DNA of 9,193 bases from Chloroflexota bacterium. Its GTDB lineage: Bacteria; Chloroflexota; UBA6077; JACCZL01. The stretch is taken from positions 1 to 9,193 of the forward strand of contig JACCZL010000060.1 in the NCBI GenBank assembly GCA_013695975.1, written 5' to 3'. Position 1 is the first letter of the stretch. Every line of letters begins with the position of its first letter. The position numbers and the translations under genes were made by a program. This document shows, piece after piece, positions 7,101 through 9,193 of this stretch. Under the pieces are notes generated by a model. That model was not told the DNA's origin. It made no database searches and saw nothing but the letters and a program-made list of their open reading frames with translations.

Positions 7101-7627
7101 CCAGACACGTACGTCCGCACCCCAGCCTCTAGATCGGCGGGCGAGTCGAGGATCTGGTGGACGAGGATCCAACGCAGGCCGATCAGCAACAGCAAGCATG
7201 CGAACAGCGCGGCCTCCCAACCGAGATCGTCAAAGGTGGCAGCGATGATCAGCGCCGGCAGGGATCTCTGGGCCGCCGCCGACACGAGCAGGCCGAGCCA
7301 TCCTCGCTCCTTGAAGCGCACCGGGGGGAGCGAGTACAGCGTGGCGACGCCGGCGGCGGCCAATCCGATCAGCGGCGCGACCGCGGCGGCCAGCCGGTCA
7401 ACGTCTCGGTCGGCGAAGTCGTTGACGGCGTAGCCAAACGCGTAGCCCAGGCAGATGAACGCGAAGATGGCAGCGAGGCGCTCGGCGAACGCCACCGGCG
7501 CCAGGTTGGCCAGCAGAGCGTGATAGGAGAACGCGACGAGGAGCAGCGGGACCTTGGACCGGAACCAGTCACTCCAGCGGGTCACGCCTCGTGCGAGGTT
7601 GGGTAGCTCCTGCCAGACCGCTTTCAA
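7097..7627 (-). CDS. UbiA-family prenyltransferase, shortened, probably inactive
   Basis: The frame encodes 176 residues from TTG 7627-7625, overlapping the previous stop by 4 bp (TTGA). RSKVPLLLVAFSYHALLANL is helix 1; VNDFADRDVD is the first NDxxDxxxD Mg-diphosphate motif; TLYSLPPVRFKERG is the cytosolic loop; HQILDSPADLEAGVRTYV holds the second DxxxD motif. UbiA enzymes transfer a polyprenyl chain to an aromatic or other acceptor in the membrane and usually have about 290 residues and nine helices. Here only about 22 residues separate the first motif from YSLPP, where relatives have about 55, and the frame ends just after the second motif. An internal deletion plus a second, frame-breaking lesion before the C-terminal remnant at 6663-7100 explains this best. 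Downstream of a toroid protein, it may have belonged to a prenylated-metabolite cluster. Confidence 0.75.
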   Translation of the reverse strand: MKAVWQELPNLARGVTRWSDWFRSKVPLLLVAFSYHALLANLAPVAFAERLAAIFAFICLGYAFGYAVNDFADRDVDRLAAAVAPLIGLAAAGVATLYSLPPVRFKERGWLGLLVSAAAQRSLPALIIAATFDDLGWEAALFACLLLLIGLRWILVHQILDSPADLEAGVRTYVSG

Positions 7628-8388
7628 GACGTACCCCGACCGGCGCCCCGTGCCTCCGCCAAGCGTGCGCTGGCGATCCGGAGAGCCTCCAGGACGGTTG
7701 CCGTCGTGAAGACGCCCTGCTCCTGATCAAATCGAATCGTACCGCCCCCTTGACCGTTGAAGATCCACTCTTCGTGCTGTTCCGGGTCCACCAGATCAAT
7801 GGGTGGAATCTGGAGCGGTGCCGAAGGCCACCAGGACCCATCCGCTCGCTGGTGCTGCAACAACCAGCCTAAAACTCTTTCCAGTCGTTCGCGACCGCCG
7901 GGCTCATCGGCGGCCAGAGCGAGCAGCCTGAGACACCACGCGGTGGCGAACGGCGAGCCGTCGGGCTGGAGGGCGGATCTCACCACGCCATCGGGGTCCA
8001 ACCTGCGACCTGCCCACTGCAAGGAGATCAGCGGCTGACGTCGGCGAAGGCCGCGGAGGTTCGGAAGGCCCAGATAGAACAGCGCGGGGCCGACGGCCGC
8101 GTAGGCAGCAATCCCGCCCGATCGCTTGATGTGACCGGCCAGGAATCTTCGACCTCGACGGGTCCGAATCGACCGATGAGCACCGACCGCGGCAGCCAAC
8201 CGGAGCGCACACTGCGTGCTGTCGGCGTCCGCGGGGACTGTGGCATTGAAGCCCCAACCTCCTGACCACCAGCGTCGTCTATTGATTAAGGCCCAGGCAT
8301 CCTGGGCGCCCCGAGCGGATCGGGGCCCCGGGACAGCGGCAAGCGCCGCGCCGGCGCCAGCATTCCACCTGGGCGATCTGCGCCGCCG
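7624..8388 (-). pseudogene. Squalene-cyclase-like (prenyltransferase/squalene oxidase repeat) alpha-toroid protein lacking its N-terminus
   Basis: The frame is open from just after TGA 8391-8389 to TGA 7626-7624, about 254 codons, but contains no ATG, GTG or TTG until TTG 8199-8197, which lies inside the conserved core. Recognisable pieces in order: DAWALINRRRWW, GGWGFNATVPADADSTQCAL, QPDGSPFATAWCLRLLALA, WLLQHQRADGSWWPSAPL and VFTTATVLEAL. QxxDGSW is the QW-type repeat of alpha/alpha-toroid terpene cyclases and their non-catalytic relatives. DADS occupies the place of the DxDD acid of class II cyclases; the last Asp is Ser, so cyclase chemistry is doubtful, although DADST is, as I recall, normal for a sister family of unknown role. 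The region between IKRSGGIAAY and LDPDGVV reads poorly and may also be shortened. A +1 shift would join it to the acyltransferase-like frame upstream. It is followed by UbiA with a 4-bp overlap. Confidence 0.68.
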
Positions 8389-8668
8389 TCAGGATGGGCT
8401 CGAAGTGTTCTTCCGAGAAGTCGCGGCCAATGGTTTTGGGATCTCGCCTCAAAAAGTCGTCGACCGACCACCCGAGTCGGCGCCGGATCTCGCGGTCGCA
8501 CTCGAGCAGCACTTCTCGGAACAACGGGTCCTTCCGACGGATGCGCTGCACGAGGCGCCATTGCCAGTTGTAACTTCGCGGCGGGAAGACAAACGCGGGC
8601 CGCTGCCCGCCACCCCCGGTCGCGCCTGTTGGGCTAACTCCGCTGCCTCCTCTCCAAGTCGGACTCAC
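8279..8668 (-). CDS. N-terminal fragment of a polyketide-synthase acyltransferase (AT) domain, truncated
   Basis: GTG 8668-8666 starts 21 bp after mfd, with AGGAG 7 nt upstream. After a Gly-rich leader of about 22 residues comes RPAFVFPPRSYNWQW, in register with the FVFPGQGSQW opening of AT domains but without GQGSQ, then KDPLFREVLLECDREIRRRLGWSVDDFL, a strong match to the PxFRxxxxxCDxxLRxxxGWSL helix region, and EPILTAAQIAQVECWRRRGA, matching the QxAxxALWRxxGV helix. In AT domains the catalytic GHSxGE follows within about ten residues; here the frame instead continues into out-of-frame toroid sequence (CRCPGAPIRSG...) and stops at TAG. No active-site Ser is present, so the product cannot be a transacylase. 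Recognisable homology ends near 8342. The reading is from pattern memory; a different helical domain is possible. Confidence 0.55.
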   Translation of the reverse strand: MSPTWRGGSGVSPTGATGGGGQRPAFVFPPRSYNWQWRLVQRIRRKDPLFREVLLECDREIRRRLGWSVDDFLRRDPKTIGRDFSEEHFEPILTAAQIAQVECWRRRGACRCPGAPIRSGRPGCLGLNQ

Positions 8669-8689
8669 GAGAGAGCTCCTGCTCCTTCC
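8669..8689 (-). promoter_or_regulatory. Tandem Shine-Dalgarno stretch between mfd and the AT-like frame
   Basis: The 21-bp gap reads GGAAGGAGCAGGAGCTCTCT then C before GTG 8668. It holds two SD-like cores, AAGGAG and CAGGAG, the second 7 nt from the start codon. This decides the GTG start of the fragment and suggests it was once efficiently translated after mfd. Confidence 0.6.
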
Positions 8690-9193
8690 TCAAGCGGCAG
8701 GCAGCAGGTCGATCAGCCGCTGGAGCGTCGCGAGCCAGGCCTGGCCGCGCCCGCGCGCGAGTCGGAGCTGATTGGACCCGGCCCGTAGCGGAGTGCCGAC
8801 CTCGCGTGACAGCCGCTGGACGTCCACCCGAATCTGCCCGCGGAACTTGACGACGACGTCGCCCTCGGTGGCCGTGATCTGACCAACGCCGACCCGCGCG
8901 GCCTGGAGGCGCAGGCCCACCAGGTACAGGAGGTTCTGGGCCGGTTCCGGCGGCGGGCCGAAGCGGTCGTCGAGCTCGCCGATCAACTGGCCTAGCTCCT
9001 CGCCCGTTGTCACCGCGGCGAAGCGCTGGTACAGGCTGAGCCGCGCGGCGTCGTCGGCCACGTAGTCGGGCGGCAAAAAGGCGTCGATCGGCAGATCGAG
9101 CGACGGCCGCTGCTCGGGCGCGGTGGCGTCGGTGGGCAGCGGAGTGCTGTCGCGCGACGCCCGGGCCAGGTCGATCGCCTCGGACAGCAGGCG
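8690..9193 (-). CDS. mfd: Transcription-repair coupling factor Mfd, C-terminal part (5' end outside window)
   Basis: The last 167 codons of Mfd enter from the right edge in frame at 9193 and end at TGA 8692-8690. LLSEAID at the edge is the end of the translocase core. The acidic/Pro linker TPLPTDATAPEQRPSLDL leads to DLPIDAFLPPDYVADDAARLSLYQRF and ELDDRFGPPPEPAQNLLYLVGLRL, the signature of the TRCF C-terminal (D7) domain. Mfd binds RNA polymerase stalled at lesions, pushes it off DNA and recruits UvrA; in known structures D7 masks the UvrA-binding surface until activation. The visible part looks intact. It is the only housekeeping gene in the window and marks the border of the accessory region; the AT-like fragment follows after 21 bp and could be co-transcribed with it. 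Confidence 0.93.
   Translation of the reverse strand, partial: RLLSEAIDLARASRDSTPLPTDATAPEQRPSLDLPIDAFLPPDYVADDAARLSLYQRFAAVTTGEELGQLIGELDDRFGPPPEPAQNLLYLVGLRLQAARVGVGQITATEGDVVVKFRGQIRVDVQRLSREVGTPLRAGSNQLRLARGRGQAWLATLQRLIDLLPAA

Noticed and set aside
1..9193. CRISPR arrays, tRNA or rRNA genes, insertion sequences, attachment sites
   Set aside because: Reading both strands showed no regularly spaced repeats, no cloverleaf-like or rRNA-like stretch, no transposase and no direct-repeat-flanked insert. The only repeated DNA is the GT-C gene pair and its upstream element.

Overview
The window is GC-rich DNA with dense coding on both strands and many GTG/TTG starts. The C-terminal Mfd sequence, the style of the glycosyltransferases and the degenerate polyketide/prenyl genes suggest an environmental Chloroflexota bacterium. 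That placement is an inference from remembered family resemblance; no rRNA or other marker is present.

Layout. (1) Positions 1-2298, minus strand: a two-gene operon with a family 2 glycosyltransferase (GT2-A) followed, through a 4-bp GTGA overlap, by a UDP-galactopyranose-mutase-like FAD oxidoreductase that runs off the left edge. (2) 2479-4053, plus strand: a polytopic GT-C type (GT39/PMT-like) glycosyltransferase (GTC-A). (3) 4108-4995, minus strand: a second, unrelated-subfamily GT2 (GT2-B), convergent with GTC-A. (4) 5189-6817, plus strand: GTC-B, a clear paralog of GTC-A. Each GT2 is therefore divergently paired with a GT-C enzyme, and both divergent gaps carry the same 15-base element AATGATAGACTACCA, readable as a -10 region in either direction. 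(5) 6663-8668, minus strand: what looks like the wreck of a biosynthetic cluster. It holds a polyketide-synthase acyltransferase N-terminus cut off before its catalytic motif, a squalene-cyclase-like alpha-toroid protein with no start in frame, and a UbiA prenyltransferase that appears shortened and split in two. (6) 8690-9193, minus strand: the last 167 codons of mfd, entering from the right edge.

Function. Regions 1-4 read as a membrane-associated glycoconjugate locus: GT2 enzymes would load or transfer sugars on the cytoplasmic face, the GT-C enzymes would transfer from a polyprenyl-phosphate sugar on the outer face, and the mutase-like flavoenzyme could supply an unusual sugar nucleotide. 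Acceptors and sugars cannot be read from sequence. Region 5 probably once served polyketide/isoprenoid lipid synthesis and now seems to be decaying, unless the breaks are assembly errors. Points of most interest are the missing canonical start of GT2-A (an ATC sits where its counterpart has ATG), the shared bidirectional promoter-like element, the mosaic identity of the GT-C pair, and the chain of truncated genes joined by overlapping stop/start codons.
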